Below are positions 33,788 to 44,930 of a stretch of DNA of 64,000 bases, one piece after another. The stretch is from contig CM055106.1 of the NCBI GenBank assembly GCA_029204225.1, forward strand, positions 48,749,337 to 48,813,336, given 5' to 3'. The notes beneath the pieces are model-generated. The model was not told the origin of the DNA, ran no database searches, and saw nothing but the letters and a program-made list of their open reading frames with translations. Each line of letters opens with the position of its first letter. The stretch's first letter is position 1. Made by a program: the position numbers and the translations under genes. Source of the DNA: Diphasiastrum complanatum (lineage: Eukaryota; Streptophyta; Lycopodiopsida; Lycopodiales; Lycopodiaceae).

Positions 33788-35035
33788 CTATATTGGCTGT
33801 TTTTGCTTAAAATCACATAATTTGTCTTCTAAAAAAACAATATCTCGACTGATTGAGATCGACCCGATTAGACACCATAAATTCAATAGGTTTGGACTGT
33901 CAATCGCCTCCTCGAAAGTCTGTGGTTCATCACTAAATCCGCGGAACTCTTCTGATTTGGAAGCTGAACTGCCTGGCACATATCTTGTTGGCGCTCTTCG
34001 TGGTCTTCTCGACCTTCTAGGAGATTCTCCTGGGACAGCAATGCCTTTGCCTTTGTCTGCTCTGCTCAGTCCGAAACCATCTTGGTTCATGAGAACTACG
34101 GCAGTAGGCTGCCTCTCGAATCTTTTTTCTTCTGATTCATCGCTCGAATGGAAGACAACTCGAAAATCTTTGTTTCTGTGTTCGTCCTCTGCTCCCTCTG
34201 TCATTGGTGGCAGGTCATAGTACTGTCTCTCCATAACTTCGTAGTTGACAGGATCATCGTTGGCCATTGTCCTGCTCTCATCGAATCTGACATCTCTCAC
34301 TGTTTTCACAGTGTTAGTGTCTGGCATGTAGATTCTGTAGTATGATGAGTTATTGTCATAGCCTACTAGAAATCTCTGCTCGGCTTTTTCATCAAGCTTC
34401 TTTCGAAGCTTGTCAGGAATGTGAGCATAAGCTGCACAGCCAAAGATTCTGACCTGAGACAAGTTGGGCTTTCTACCCCACCATAGCTCGTGTGGTGTCG
34501 TGTGAGGAACACCAGACTTGCCTGTTTTGTTCTGGATGTATGCGGTTGTAGCCACTGCTTCAGTCCACAATACCCTTGGAGCTTTCAAGTAGGCCATCAT
34601 GCATCTGGTTGCTTCCATTAGGGTACTGTTCTTCCTTTCTGCAACACCATTGTGTTGCGGCGTGTAGGCTGCAGTTCTTCTGTGAATGATGCCACAATCA
34701 TTGCAGAAGTCAGTGAAGCGATTCGAGATGTATTCGCCACCTCGATCTTTTCTGATCTGCTTAACCTTGTTGCATGTACATCTTTCAACCCAATTTACAT
34801 ATTCTGTGAATTTATCGAGTGCTTCAGATTTATTCTGAATAAAATACACTCTGACAAATTTGCTATAATCATCAATGAAGGTTATATAATATTTTGAACC
34901 TCCTACTGAGATCACATTGAATGGTCCACAGATGTCAGAGTGCACTAGCTCCAGAATCTTTGTCGTTCTATAGGAGTCTTTGATGAATGGAGTGCGCGAC
35001 ATCTTGCCTTTCAAAGATGCATCACAAGTGGTCAA
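33788..35035 (-). CDS. pol: Copia integrase (long open frame)
   Basis: The 415-codon frame holds the integrase core: HSDICGPFNVISVGGSKYYI (first Asp), FIDDYSKFVRVYF, the second Asp in KDRGGEYIS (usually DNGGEY) and the Glu in HNGVAERKNSTLMEATRCMM, followed by PRVLWTEAVATTAYIQNK, the IFGCAAYAHIP block and GYDNNSSYYRIY. A linker rich in Arg/Ser follows. The zinc-finger and GAG-pre-integrase part are in broken frames at 35040-35165. It has no stop in the core, unlike the rest of the element. Confidence 0.8.
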   Translation of the reverse strand: MTTCDASLKGKMSRTPFIKDSYRTTKILELVHSDICGPFNVISVGGSKYYITFIDDYSKFVRVYFIQNKSEALDKFTEYVNWVERCTCNKVKQIRKDRGGEYISNRFTDFCNDCGIIHRRTAAYTPQHNGVAERKNSTLMEATRCMMAYLKAPRVLWTEAVATTAYIQNKTGKSGVPHTTPHELWWGRKPNLSQVRIFGCAAYAHIPDKLRKKLDEKAEQRFLVGYDNNSSYYRIYMPDTNTVKTVRDVRFDESRTMANDDPVNYEVMERQYYDLPPMTEGAEDEHRNKDFRVVFHSSDESEEKRFERQPTAVVLMNQDGFGLSRADKGKGIAVPGESPRRSRRPRRAPTRYVPGSSASKSEEFRGFSDEPQTFEEAIDSPNLLNLWCLIGSISISRDIVFLEDKLCDFKQKQPI

Positions 35036-35167
35036 ACTGGTTGCATTCGAGATGCTGACCCATGTTATCGCTCCATGATGGCTTGCCTAGTAAAGTGCCA
35101 TTGAGTTCATGTGGCAGAGTCTTCTGTGCCACAGAGTGTCTGGCGAGTCATCATGAGTCTGATGCTC

Positions 35168-35617
35168 CTAATCTGCAGGTAGGCGTACCTTCAGATCATA
35201 TAGGTTTCCTTTTCTTCTTCCTTGAGCGATCAGAGTACTAGTATTGGCATCAATCACGTTGCATGCTTCATCAAAAAACGTTACACGCATCCCTGCATCT
35301 GCTATTCTTGCTACAAAAATCAAATCTTGTTGCAGAGTAGGCACGAACAGAACGTCTTCGAGTCGTCTGTCTTTGTCGTTGGTGTTGAGCCATAGTGAAC
35401 CAATACCGTTCACTTGATATCTAGATCCATCTCCAAGAACTATGAATCTTGAAGGAACTGCACTTCTGAAATCAGACATGATTCGTCTTGATGTCACGAA
35501 GTGTGAGGTGGCTCCTGAGTCTAGAATCACCTCATGTGTGTCAGATGCTGATGTGGCACACATGTCTTCACAGATGTAGGCGGTTGAACAATTTTTGTTC
35601 GTTCTTTCTTCGCCCAT
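35168..35617 (-). CDS. pol: Copia aspartic protease
   Basis: LDSGATSHFVTSRRIMSDF contains the DSGA catalytic motif of copia proteases; VLGDGSRYQVNGIGSLWL and LEDVLFVPTLQQDLIFVARI complete the fold. Its stop (35168-35170) separates it from the pre-integrase segment. It would cleave the gag-pol polyprotein. Confidence 0.75.
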   Translation of the reverse strand: MGEERTNKNCSTAYICEDMCATSASDTHEVILDSGATSHFVTSRRIMSDFRSAVPSRFIVLGDGSRYQVNGIGSLWLNTNDKDRRLEDVLFVPTLQQDLIFVARIADAGMRVTFFDEACNVIDANTSTLIAQGRRKGNLYDLKVRLPAD

Positions 35618-35665
35618 CTTCGAGCTCTCAGGCTCCTCGACATAGGACGAACTGTTGCTGTTCTC

Positions 35666-35860
35666 CTATCTGTTATGCGCTGATTTGTTCCTCGGGTTCT
35701 GGCGGCAATCCATGGTTGCATGACCCTTCTTATGGCAATCGATACACTCAATCTTGGGATTGAGCCAGCAAGTATCTACTATATGCTCGTCTCTTCTGCA
35801 TCTCACGCAAGTCTTCTTGTCTGCACCTTGCTGCTTCGACCTCCCTTTGCTACATATCAC
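35666..35860 (-). pseudogene. gag: Copia gag zinc knuckles
   Basis: Two CCHC units are visible: CVRCRRDEHIVDTC and CIDCHKKGHATMDC, both C-x2-C-x4-H-x4-C. They lie just upstream of the protease, as in copia gag. A 50-bp near-repeat at 35800-35905 (CACGCAAGTCTTCTTGT...CCTTGCTGCTTCGACC twice) duplicates part of the gag end. Confidence 0.7.
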
Positions 35861-36070
35861 GCAAGTCTTCTTGTATGCACCTTGCTGCTTCGACCTCCCT
35901 TTGGTCTTCTAGTTACTTTTGCTGGTTCCCTCTGCTTGCTGATCACGATCATGCCTCTGATTCAACTCCCTCTTAGGCTTAAATTGTTTTTTGGATTTTT
36001 TTTTGTTGCCGTAGAGGGCCTGGTCAAAACCATCTTTGTGATCGAGATGTTCTCTGGCCTTGACTTCCTC

Positions 36071-36480
36071 TCAAATCTCAACAATCGCCTTTTCAAGGTT
36101 CATGGTAGGGTCTTTCGCAAGCAGGGTTCTCGTCGTCTGGAATGATTTGGGTAAGGCTCTCAACAGGTACGTGAGCTGCTTCTCAGTTGACATTGCATTC
36201 TCTACTCCAGAGTTATGTAGTGATAGGAATAGATCCCTCATATTTCTTACGAAAGAAGTGACATCTTTTCCATCCCACTGTAGATTCGTCAACTGATCTT
36301 CTTTTGACTTCTTGACTTCGTCTGAAATCTGGTGAGCAATGCATCCCACATCTCCTTGGCTTTGGAGAGTGTATCCAGGTCAAGTGTGAGACTATCTTCG
36401 ATGGAAGATGATAGCAAGGCTACTGCCTTGTCATTTTTCTCCTTCCATTCACGTAGCTCCTTGTCTGATGTCGTAGGCAT
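36071..36480 (-). pseudogene. gag: Copia gag body
   Basis: Two overlapping minus-strand frames give WKEKNDKAVALLSSSIEDSL and TLSKAKEMWDALLTRF, then a shift and QLTNLQWDGKDVTSFVRNM, YLLRALPKSFQTTRTLL, the helix series of the copia gag (UBN2-type) family. The N-terminus continues to about 36600 in broken form. Confidence 0.7.
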
Positions 36481-36721
36481 CTCTTCTGTGCCATCTACCC
36501 AGAGGAAGAGTCCTTCGCCCTTGAGTATCAGCGATGTCTTAACTTTCCAGGCTAGAAAGTTAGATCCTGAATAATCGAGTATTGTGCCTTGCTCTGCATG
36601 CTGTTGATTGAAGCCATTGCTTTCTGAAGTCTGTTCCCTCGTTGATGGTTGTTTGTCTGAATGCTTGGCCTCCTGGATTTGATAGCTTCTTGGCTATGTT
36701 AGATTATGACAAGGTTGGTAG

Positions 36722-36767
36722 GCTCTGATACCACTAATGAGGAATGAGGTGATGTGCTCTGATACCA
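36722..36767 (-). promoter_or_regulatory. Duplicated primer-binding site (tRNA-iMet)
   Basis: The complement of TGGTATCAGAGC occurs twice, at 36722-36733 and 36756-36767, within a 34-bp tandem duplication (GCTCTGATACCACTAA starts both). The right copy adjoins the LTR. Confidence 0.75.
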
Positions 36768-37018
36768 CTAAAGAGAATGCAGAACTGTTGTGAAGCTTTT
36801 GCAAAGGCGAAGCAACCACGATTCTCTTGTGATTCGGATGGAGTTTAGATGTATTCGTTGGACACTGTCGGCTGAATCACTCCTACAGTCCTCCAGAGTG
36901 TAGTCAGGCACTACTGATCTACGTTTATAAAATTAATGCAGCATTCAACATAGTTTCATCCAAGGTGCGGAATTAAAATGAACAAGAAAACTTAGACACA
37001 CGAATAACAGCAGACACA
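36768..37018 (-). repeat. Copia 5' LTR (approximate)
   Basis: This block lies between the PBS and the start of a different, + strand copia at about 37020 and contains no coding sequence. Its right border is truncated or uncertain and a matching 3' LTR was not found, so the extent is approximate. Confidence 0.4.
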
Positions 37019-37025
37019 TTTTCAT

Positions 37026-37546
37026 TTGAGATCAGACATGACAAGAAAAATAACTATATTCAAGGAGCGTGCAGAGAAGGAGATTGGAAGGACGATCAAG
37101 GCCCTAAGGTCAGACAATGGTGGAGAATACATCTCTACCGAGTTTAAGAAGTACTGCCAAAGCCAAGACATTGAGCAGCAATTCATCACTCTTTACAGTC
37201 CTCAGTCTAATGGCTTAGTCGAGAGGAAGAATCGTACCCTGGTTGAATCAGCCAAATGTATGCTAGCGCATGCATCGTTGTCCAAAAGATTCTGGGCCAA
37301 AGCTGTCTCCACTGCAGCTTACGTCCAGAACAAATGCTCGACCAAGGCCCTCTCAGGCAAGACACCCCATGAGGTGTGGACAGTCTCTAAGCCTTCTGTG
37401 AACAACCTAAGAGTGTTCGGATGCGTTGCCTACACGCAGATCCCAAAAGACACGAGGAAAAAATTTGACTTCCAAGGTCTCAAGACCATCCTGATTGGAT
37501 ATACTTCATCTGATAATACATACAAACTGTATAATCTTGATACCTA
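37026..37546 (+). pseudogene. pol: Copia integrase, 5'-truncated
   Basis: The frame begins within integrase: RTIKALRSDNGGEYISTEF carries the second Asp and SPQSNGLVERKNRTLVES the Glu, followed by RFWAKAVSTAAYVQNKC, LRVFGCVAYTQIPKDTRK and ILIGYTSSDNTYKLYNLDT before a stop. The first catalytic Asp, protease and gag are missing because the element is cut at about 37020 against the LTR of the neighbouring minus-strand copia. Confidence 0.8.
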
Positions 37547-38118
37547 GCAAGTCTTGTATAGCCGGGATATAGTCTTTCAGTCCACAATGCTGCAAACTTG
37601 GCAGCTCTGGAGGAAAAAGATAATTTGGCTATGCCTTTAGGGCCAAATCATAGGCACGATGTTGTGATCGAAAGTGAGAACCCTAAGAAACTGCATTTGG
37701 AGCGCCTGCAACAACGACCCATCCCCCCATCCTCCTCAAACCCCATTCACAATCTGATCCTCAACAGCAAGCTGGTAGAGAGAGAATTGTTGGCTGCCAA
37801 TCAAGTTGAGGATGTTGAAATAGTTCAAGGATCAGTTGATCGACATCAAAGGCAAGGATATTGCTCCAGGAGAACTTTCATCACCTACCATTGACACAAC
37901 AATACGAGCTTCTAGCTTTAGGTGTGTCCATTGTCGACCCACTACTAGTCAACAAATCAGACGAAGACGTTGCTGCCACCTAGCCATCAGTCGATTCCTC
38001 CCAAAAGATCAAGTCGAGTGCGCACACAACACACAAGGTATACTCCTGAGTCTGCATGTCTCTTGGTACAAGAACCGACAACAATTGAAGAGGCACTCAG
38101 CCAACCAGACTCTGATCT

Positions 38119-39150
38119 ATGGAGAGAAGCTATGGACAAAGAGTATTCCTCTCTATCAAGAATCAGACATGGTCACTAATTGAAGCTCCTATTGGCTACA
38201 ATATCATTGATTGCAAATGGATCAAGTACAATGCCAATGGAACAATTGATCGAAGGAAGGCAAGACTGGTAGCACGAGGATTCACTCATATTCCCAACGT
38301 TGACTACAGTGAGACCTTCAGTCCAGCAGTCAAGCATTCGTCGATCCGAGCCCTGTTGTCTTATGCTACAGCTGTCGACCTCGAAGTACATCAACTTGAT
38401 GTGCAAACAGCCTATCTAAATGGAGTTATACAAGTAGACATCTACATGATCCAGCCCGAAGGATACGTTCTGGAAGGTATGAAGAATCATGTCTGTAAAC
38501 TCCATAAAGCACTTTACGACTTGAAACAATCTCCCAGAGCTTGGTTTTAGAGGATCAACACATTCCTCATCAAACAAGGTTTCAAACCAAGCACTGCTGA
38601 TTGCAACATCTATTCCAAGCCAGTGTAGCAATCCTTCATTATCATCATCTTATACGTGGATGATACGTTTTTTTTCAACAACAATACCAATTTGGTCAAG
38701 GATTCTAAGCAGATGTTGTTTTTAGAGTTCGACATGACTGATCTAGACGAAGTTCACTTTTGTCTGGGCATTCAGATCCACAAAGACAGAGCGAGACGAT
38801 TGATCTATATTACTCAACAAAGGTGTCTTCACAATGTTCTTAACATATACAATCTAATGATTTGTAAGTTAGCTCACTCACCGATGGATCCAGGCCTGCA
38901 TTTGTCAAAGGACCAATGTCTCTTGACCAAGCAGGAAGAGGAGCAGATGAGAGAATATCCTTATCGATTGATACTTGGATATCTCATGTACGTAATGGTC
39001 TGTACAAGACTAGACATCTCTTCTGTAGTAAGCTCACTCAGCCAATATATGGCTAATCTTGGCTTTACCCATTGGAAAGATCTCATAAGAGTCACGAGGT
39101 ATATTCGAGCTACCATGGACCGGTGCATCTACTATGGAGAATCTTCATGA
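38119..39150 (+). pseudogene. pol: Copia reverse transcriptase
   Basis: IIDCKWIKYNANGTIDRRKA, VHQLDVQTAYLNGVIQVDIY and LYDLKQSPRAWF give the RT fingers and palm; the catalytic LYVDD box lies at about 38651-38665, after two in-frame stops (38548 and near 38626). The thumb and connection follow (HSPMDPGLHLSKDQ, RLILGYLMYVMVCTRLDIS, HWKDLIRVTRYIRAT). The region repeats, inverted and truncated, at 41.9-42.2 kb. Confidence 0.75.
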
Positions 39151-39610
39151 CAATCTTCATCAGCTCAGTGGATATTCTGATGCAAGCTGGGGAGGAGATG
39201 TAAACAATCGTAAATCCACATCTGGATTTACATTCTTCTTCAACGGCGGTCCTATCTCATGGAACAGTTGTAAGCAAACCTCTATCGCTCTTTCTTCTAC
39301 AGAAGCAGAATACATTGCTACTTCTCAAACTATTAAAGAAGCGTTTTGGTTGAGAGATTTACTGTTAGACAGTAATTTGTATCAGTACAATCCCACAATT
39401 CTATTTTGTAATAATCAGAGTGCTATTGCCTTATCGGCCAACCCTAGATTTCACTCTAGGAGTAAGCAAATTGAAATCAGATATCACTACATCAGGGGCA
39501 AGGTTCTCAACAAGGAGGTGAGCTTAACGAAGGCATTAAGTGTTAATGCACACAACAAGTTTTGTATATTGCTTAGTCTGAAGATCAAGACATTCACGGA
39601 TCCAGATTAA
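39134..39610 (+). pseudogene. pol: Copia RNase H end
   Basis: SGYSDASWGGDVNNRKSTSG and LSSTEAEYIATSQTIKEAFW carry the conserved Asp and Glu of copia RNase H; SANPRFHSRSKQIEIRYHYI and LSLKIKTFTDPD end the polyprotein. It is one frame off the RT. The segment normally reading CRTQDIVADIFTKAL is partly deleted relative to the inverted copy at 41.1 kb. Confidence 0.75.
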
Positions 39611-40418
39611 GGGAGGGTGTTGAATTTATCTTCACTCTTCTGAATTCTATGTTAATCTACCTCCATTCATGCTGCTGCATTTTTACTCATGTTGTCGCAC
39701 AGTCTGCATATTTACATGTAAAATAAGACAGGCAAAAAACGCGACTGTCTACATAAATACAAGTAAATTTCCACAAGCGAAAAAGATGAAAAAGGTGACA
39801 CTGTATTTTTACACACGATTTACGACAGGCAAAAAAGACGACACTGCCTTACAAATGCCACAGGTGCCCTATTGGAAAAGCGAAGGTACCCTGTAAATCT
39901 AAAAGAAATTTCTCAGAGTGTCGCATTTTTCGCATCTTCACCAACGTTCATTTCAGCAAAGGCTGACGTCGCGGCCTTTTCACGCTCATCCCATACATTG
40001 TGCAAACAGATTTGACAATGACAACAACCACCCACGATCTCCCACATATAGCACATCCACTTTGTACTTTCTTCATCTGCACACCTGTAAAATTATGTAT
40101 ATATGTTGGATACCATCTGCGTATCTAGAATGTGTGCAAAAAATAATAACATCATAACCTTATCAGAGATAGATGAAGTAGATGTTTTCGTGCATCGATT
40201 CTTTGTATTGTCAGTAATAGGTTTATTCCTTTCACATATTGAATTAGCTTTGTGAAGCACGTGGTTTCATCCGCTATTGTCTTGTGCTCACCAACATTAT
40301 TGACCTATATATTTTGCTATACTTAATCTGATAACAACTCTGCTTGTTCTACGTTCAGATTTGTGTCAATATTCCTATGCTTTTCTGCATTATGTCTGAC
40401 TCTCTTAAAATATACAGG
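39609..40418 (+). repeat. PPT and LTR A of the + copia
   Basis: AAGGGAGGG (39609-39617) is followed by TGTTGAATTTATC, the LTR start. LTR A ends where an inverted copy begins, at about 40418. Related LTRs are at 40419-41062 (inverted) and 61499-62628; relative to the last, LTR A lacks the 3' third. Confidence 0.75.
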
Positions 40419-41062
40419 CCAATAATGCTGGTGAGCACAAGCCAATAGCGGACGAAAGCGTGTGCTTCACAAAGCTAATCCAATCTATGAAAGCATCTAC
40501 TTCATCTATCTCTGATAAGCTTTTGATGCTATTATTTTTCACACACGTTGGATATGCAGATGATATCCAACATATATACATAATTTTATAGGTGTGCAGA
40601 TGAAGAAAGTACAAAGTGGATATGCTGTCTGTGGGTGGGTGGCTGCTGTCGTTATCAAATCTGATTGCATAGTTGCATGGGATGAGCGTGAGAAGGCTAC
40701 GACGTCAGCCTTCACTGAAATGATCGTTGGTGAAGATGCAAAAAATGCGACACTCTGACAAATGCCTTAATATTTGATTTACAGGGTGTCTTCACTTTTC
40801 TATAAGGGCACCTATTGCATTTGTAGGACAATGTCGTCTTTTTCGTCTGTCACAAATCACGTGTAAAAACATAGTGTCACATTTTTCGCCTTTTTTGCCT
40901 ATGGAAATTTACTTGTATTTATGCAAATAGTCGTGTTTTATTCGTCTGTCTTATTTTACATTGAAATATGCAGACTGTGCGACAACATGAGTAAAAATGC
41001 AGCAGCATGAATGGAGGCAGATTAACATAGAATTTAGGAGAGTAAAGGAGATAAATCCAACA
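40419..41062 (-). repeat. LTR B (inverted, 3'-truncated)
   Basis: On the minus strand it starts TGTTGGATTTATC just after the PPT AAGGGGGGG (41063-41072). It ends at ACCAGCATTATTGGCC, lacking the last part present in LTR A and LTR C. Confidence 0.75.
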
Positions 41063-41069
41063 CCCCCCC

Positions 41070-42222
41070 TTAATCTGGATCCATGAATGCTTTGATCTTC
41101 AGACTAAACAATGCACAAAACTTGTTGTGTACATCAATACTTAATGCTTTCGTGAATATATCTGCAACAATGTCCTGCGTTCTACAGGACGTTAAGCTCA
41201 CCTCCTTGTTGAGAACCTTGCCCCTGATGTAGTGATATCTAATTTCAATGTGCTTACTCCTAAAGTGAAATCTAGGGTTGGCCGATAAGGCAGTAGCACT
41301 CTGATTATCATAGAATAAAATTGTGGGGTTGTACTGATACAAATTAATGTCTGACAGTAAATTTATCAACCAAAAAGCTTATTTAATAGATTGAGAAGCA
41401 GCAATGTATTCTATTTTTGTAGAAGAAAGGGCGATAGAGGTTTGCTTATGATTGTTCCATGAGATAGGACCGATGTTGAAGAAGAATGTAAATCCAGATG
41501 TGGACTTACGATTGTCTACATCTCCTCCCCAGCTTGCATCAGAATATCCACTGAGCTAATGAAGATTGTCGTTGTTGACTTCCCCATAGCCAATGCATTG
41601 GTCCATGGTAGCTCTAATATACCTCATGACTCTTATGAGAGCCTTCCAATGGGTAATGCCAGGATTAGCCATATATTGGCTGAGTGAGCTTACTGTAGAG
41701 AGATATCAGATTTTGTACAGACCATTGCGTACATGAGAGATCCGAGTATCGATTGATAAGAATACTCTCTCATCCGATCCTCTTCTTGCTTGGTCTGGGG
41801 ACATTGGTCCTTTGACAGAAGCAGGCCTGGATCCATCGATAAGTGAGGTAATTTACAATTCATTAGATTGTATCTATAAAGAACATTGTGAAGATACTTT
41901 GTTGAGTGATATAGATCAGTCGTCTTGCTCTGTCTCTGTGGATTTGTATGCCCTGACAGAAGTGAGCTTCACCCAGATCAGTCATGTCAAACTCTGAAAA
42001 TAGCATCTGCTTAGAATCCTTGACCAAATTGGTATTGTTGCTGAAAAGCAACGTATCATCCACGTATAAGGTCATGATAATGGAGGATTGCTGCACTGAC
42101 TTGGAATAGACGTTGCAATCAGCAGTGCTTGGTTGGAATCCTTGTTCGATGAGAAATGTGTTGATCCTTTGAAACCAAGCTCTGACAGACCGTTTCAAGC
42201 CGTAAAGTGCTTTATGGAGAAA
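41070..42222 (-). pseudogene. pol: Copia RT/RNase H fragment, inverted
   Basis: From 42222 leftward: LKRSVRAWFQRINTFLIEQG, MTLYVDDTLLFSNNTNLVKD with an intact YVDD, MTDLGEAHFCQGIQIHRDRA, then decayed thumb, RNase H remnants (41400-41720), and SANPRFHFRSKHIEIRYHYI, SCRTQDIVADIFTKALSIDV to the end at 41070. It starts abruptly at LHKAL, so integrase and upstream parts are missing. Confidence 0.75.
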
Positions 42223-43144
42223 AGCACAGAATCCAGGTGGAAGCCATGGGTTCTGTTTTCTAAGTGAGAAGCGGCTAGGAGGGACAATAGAGAGCCAACG
42301 ACAAACTGCTGCTTTGTATTGGCCTTAATAGCTCGCTTGAGCTAACCAAAAACAGTCTTGAACCAATTATATTGTTCAAGAGGGGCTTTGGCCAACTTAG
42401 TGTGGGACTCCACTATCCTGTGAAGGATTTGAGATGTGATGCGGTCTTTCCTGAGGTTGCCAACCATCAAGAAATGATTCAACAACTGGGCAGCGGCGTG
42501 GATGGAAGGCTCAGTGATGGCTTCCAGAAGGTAGCCATCATTAGTCCAGTGCAGATCGTTAGTGAGGTCAATATATGGCTTGATGGCCTGTTTGGCATGC
42601 TTGTGATTGGGTGAGGCTTGCGTACCAGATGAGATTCCTATAGCTGCAAGTGTGGCCTCAGTGACGCGCACCTTGTGTGTGGCTCCTTAGAAGGTGATAT
42701 AAAACTTGGATTTTTCTTCCTTCTACGTACTGAAGGCAAGAGTGATGAAATCCATATTGATGCGTCCCAAAAAGGCTCTCTCATGAATACCCATTGCAGT
42801 AAGTAGAAGCTCCGCAAGGGTCATCCACTGAGTGACCATGCTTGTGCTAGGAAAAATCATGATGTCCGTTGTAGATGGGACATCACGATGGATAGTATAG
42901 CGTGGAGACTGGGAAGTATCCGTAGAAGACATGATGATCAGAAAGGAATTATAACCGCGTGAAAGTGTATCAGAAGGCAATGCAGAAAATTTGGAAGGCT
43001 TTGGTCACAAGAAAAATTCGCAAGAGCTTCGCTAGCACAAGTGAGGAATGAATCGAATTCAGCCAACTTATAGGTGAATTTGGTGGGTCCATTACACTGA
43101 ATAGTGGTTGGGCTGATCAGTTCTGAACAAAAAATTGCAGGCAT
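42223..43144 (-). CDS. Unrecognised minus-strand ORF group (ORFx)
   Basis: Reading leftward: 43144-42938 (MPAIFCSEL...), 42980-42723 with an inner ATG at 42932 (MSSTDTSQSPRYTIHRDVPS, STSMVTQWMTLAELLLTAMG) and, after two stops in the same frame, 42671-42342 (VRVTEATLAAIGISSG, SIHAAAQLLNHFLMVGNLRK, LAKAPLEQYNWFKTVFG). The last two join into one protein of about 230 residues broken only by two stops. I recognise no family. It lies downstream of the gypsy integrase in the same orientation, so it may be an extra ORF of that element or an unrelated gene fragment cut by the copia at 42222. Confidence 0.4.
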
Positions 43145-43178
43145 GTACAGTACTGTAAAAATAGGCTATAGAAATCTC

Positions 43179-43500
43179 GGCGAAGGTTTCTAGGGATCTG
43201 AACCTATCAGACGAACGTTTTCCAGAGCTAGCGAAGGATGAAACTTCGCCCAGGTACTATCATAAATGCATTTTTTCACAATCTGAACCTATGGACAACC
43301 TAATTTTGACATTTTAAGATCATCTAGCAGGTCGGTGAAGGTTTATAATGAGGTTATAATGCTCGGCGAAGGTTCCCAAAATGACATATCACTGAACATT
43401 CGCCTGACTCAAAAATTGAATTTTCTCTTGTCAAAAACCTTCGCCCACCTCAATTTAGATAGATCAAGTGTGGACGTATAGTCTGAGAGCTCAACGAAGG
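43179..43500. repeat. Dispersed CGAAGGTT motif cluster, 3' side of gypsy
   Basis: GGCGAAGGTTTC (43179), GCGAAGGATG/CTTCGCC (43231-43250), GGTGAAGGTTT (43334), CTCGGCGAAGGTTC (43362), ATTCGCCTGA (43398), CCTTCGCCCACC (43438) and CAACGAAGGTTTC (43492) occur in both orientations at 40-100 bp spacing. Confidence 0.65.
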
Positions 43501-43727
43501 TTTCTGATACTGTATTGGCCAAATCTGTCCAAAATAGTGGTTTTCTAAGTCATTTTCCATAAAAAAAAGTATTGTGCTTCCTTTTCCTTATGCTGATGAC
43601 TTCCTGACTTTTGCTCATCAGTCTTTCCTTCTTTTTTTTTTTAACTGTCTTTTTCCAAAAAAAAGTCAGCAAATTAAATACTAAAAACAAAAAATTGAAA
43701 GCAAATAAATGAAAAAATATATTGAGA

Positions 43728-44770
43728 TCAGACTTGCTGAACTAGTGGAGCAGACTGCCAAAACTTGCGTAATCGGCTGCCATTTACTGGAGTATCAAAT
43801 TGTTTTCCATCCAAGTGCTCATGAATTACTGCACCATAGTTCAGGTTTTTCTTCACTTTATATGGGCCTTCACCAGTAAACTTCAACTTACCGTTGATCA
43901 GCTTGGTTTTATACATCAATGCAAGATCCCCTGCTTCCATATCTTTCTTGTGCAATTGATGATCGTGCCATGCCTTGCGACGAGCTTTCTCTGCTGCTAA
44001 GGCATGAACTGCCATGAATCGGGTTTCACATAATTTGTGCAACGCTTCATGACGAAGTTGTAAACACTGATCATCATTTAATCATTCCGTTGCTTCTATG
44101 CATAAAGATGGGATTAAAAATTCAATTGGCATAACGGCATCTTGACCATAGACCAGTTAAAAAGGTGTTTGATTTGTAGTATTTTTGTAAGTGATTCTGA
44201 ATGCCCATAATGTTGCATACAGTTAGTTTATGTTCCCAATCAAACCGATTTACTTCATAATGGTGCAGAGAATGTGGGATGATAGGGAGTACTAAATCTG
44301 TGTATAACAAAAAAATCTTCCAGTAAACACATTATTGTTTGATTAACAAAGTGTGTACCCCGATCACTGACAATTTCGATCGGACATCCAAATATGATTA
44401 TAATATTTTCATATAGAAACTTGGCCGTAGATTTCGCATCCGCCACTTTCACAGCTTTGGCTTCAACCCACTTGGTCATATAATCAGTTGCGACGATAAT
44501 GTATCGGGCCTGAGATCCTTGTGCAGCGGGATGAATAGGACCAACATAATCCAGTCCCCATTTTTCAAACGGTGCTTGCGATAAAACCAAATGTAAGGGT
44601 TCATAATTCTGTCGAGTAGGCCGTCGTGCTCGCTGGCAGACATCACATGTCTGAATAAAATTTTCTGTGTCCTTATGAAGCGTAGGCCAACAACAACCGG
44701 ATTGCAAAAGTTTGCGAACAGTAATATCTGTAGAGAAGTGTCCTCCACCCATGCCATCATGTGAAAACAT
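43728..44770 (-). pseudogene. pol: Ty3/gypsy integrase (Tat/Athila-like)
   Basis: The main frame (44770-44255) opens with HDGMGGGHFSTDITVRKLLQ, the HHCC finger ending CDVCQRARRPTR, then FEKWGLDYVGPI with the first Asp and VSDRGTHFVNQTI with the second; the Glu region is lost in frameshifts near 44255. The C-terminal frame (44042-43728) shows HALAAEKARRKAWHDHQLHK and FTGEGPYKV with SRLRKFW near the end. The HDGMGGHFSTDITVRK signature is typical of non-chromodomain plant gypsy elements. Confidence 0.75.
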
Positions 44771-44930
44771 GATTAAATCTAGTACTTCATGCGATAAAAC
44801 ACATCTTCGTAAAATATTATCTGCTTGGAGGCTGCATTGGTGAAGAACGAACTTCAGCTGTTACTTTAACAGCTTCAAGTTCCTCTTCTTCTTGCAGATA
44901 TTTAATCCAATGTCTCATATCCTGATATCT

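Larger units (their letters stand above)
38497..42222. repeat. Large inverted repeat of copia RT-RNase H-LTR
   Basis: The left arm (38497 to about 40310) and right arm (42222 back to 40419) carry the same order RT-RNase H-PPT-LTR in opposite orientation, with about 100 bp of unpaired LTR end between them. Both outer ends start at the same words, CTCCATAAAGCACTTTACG. By eye the LTR parts agree at well over 80% of positions. Confidence 0.8.
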
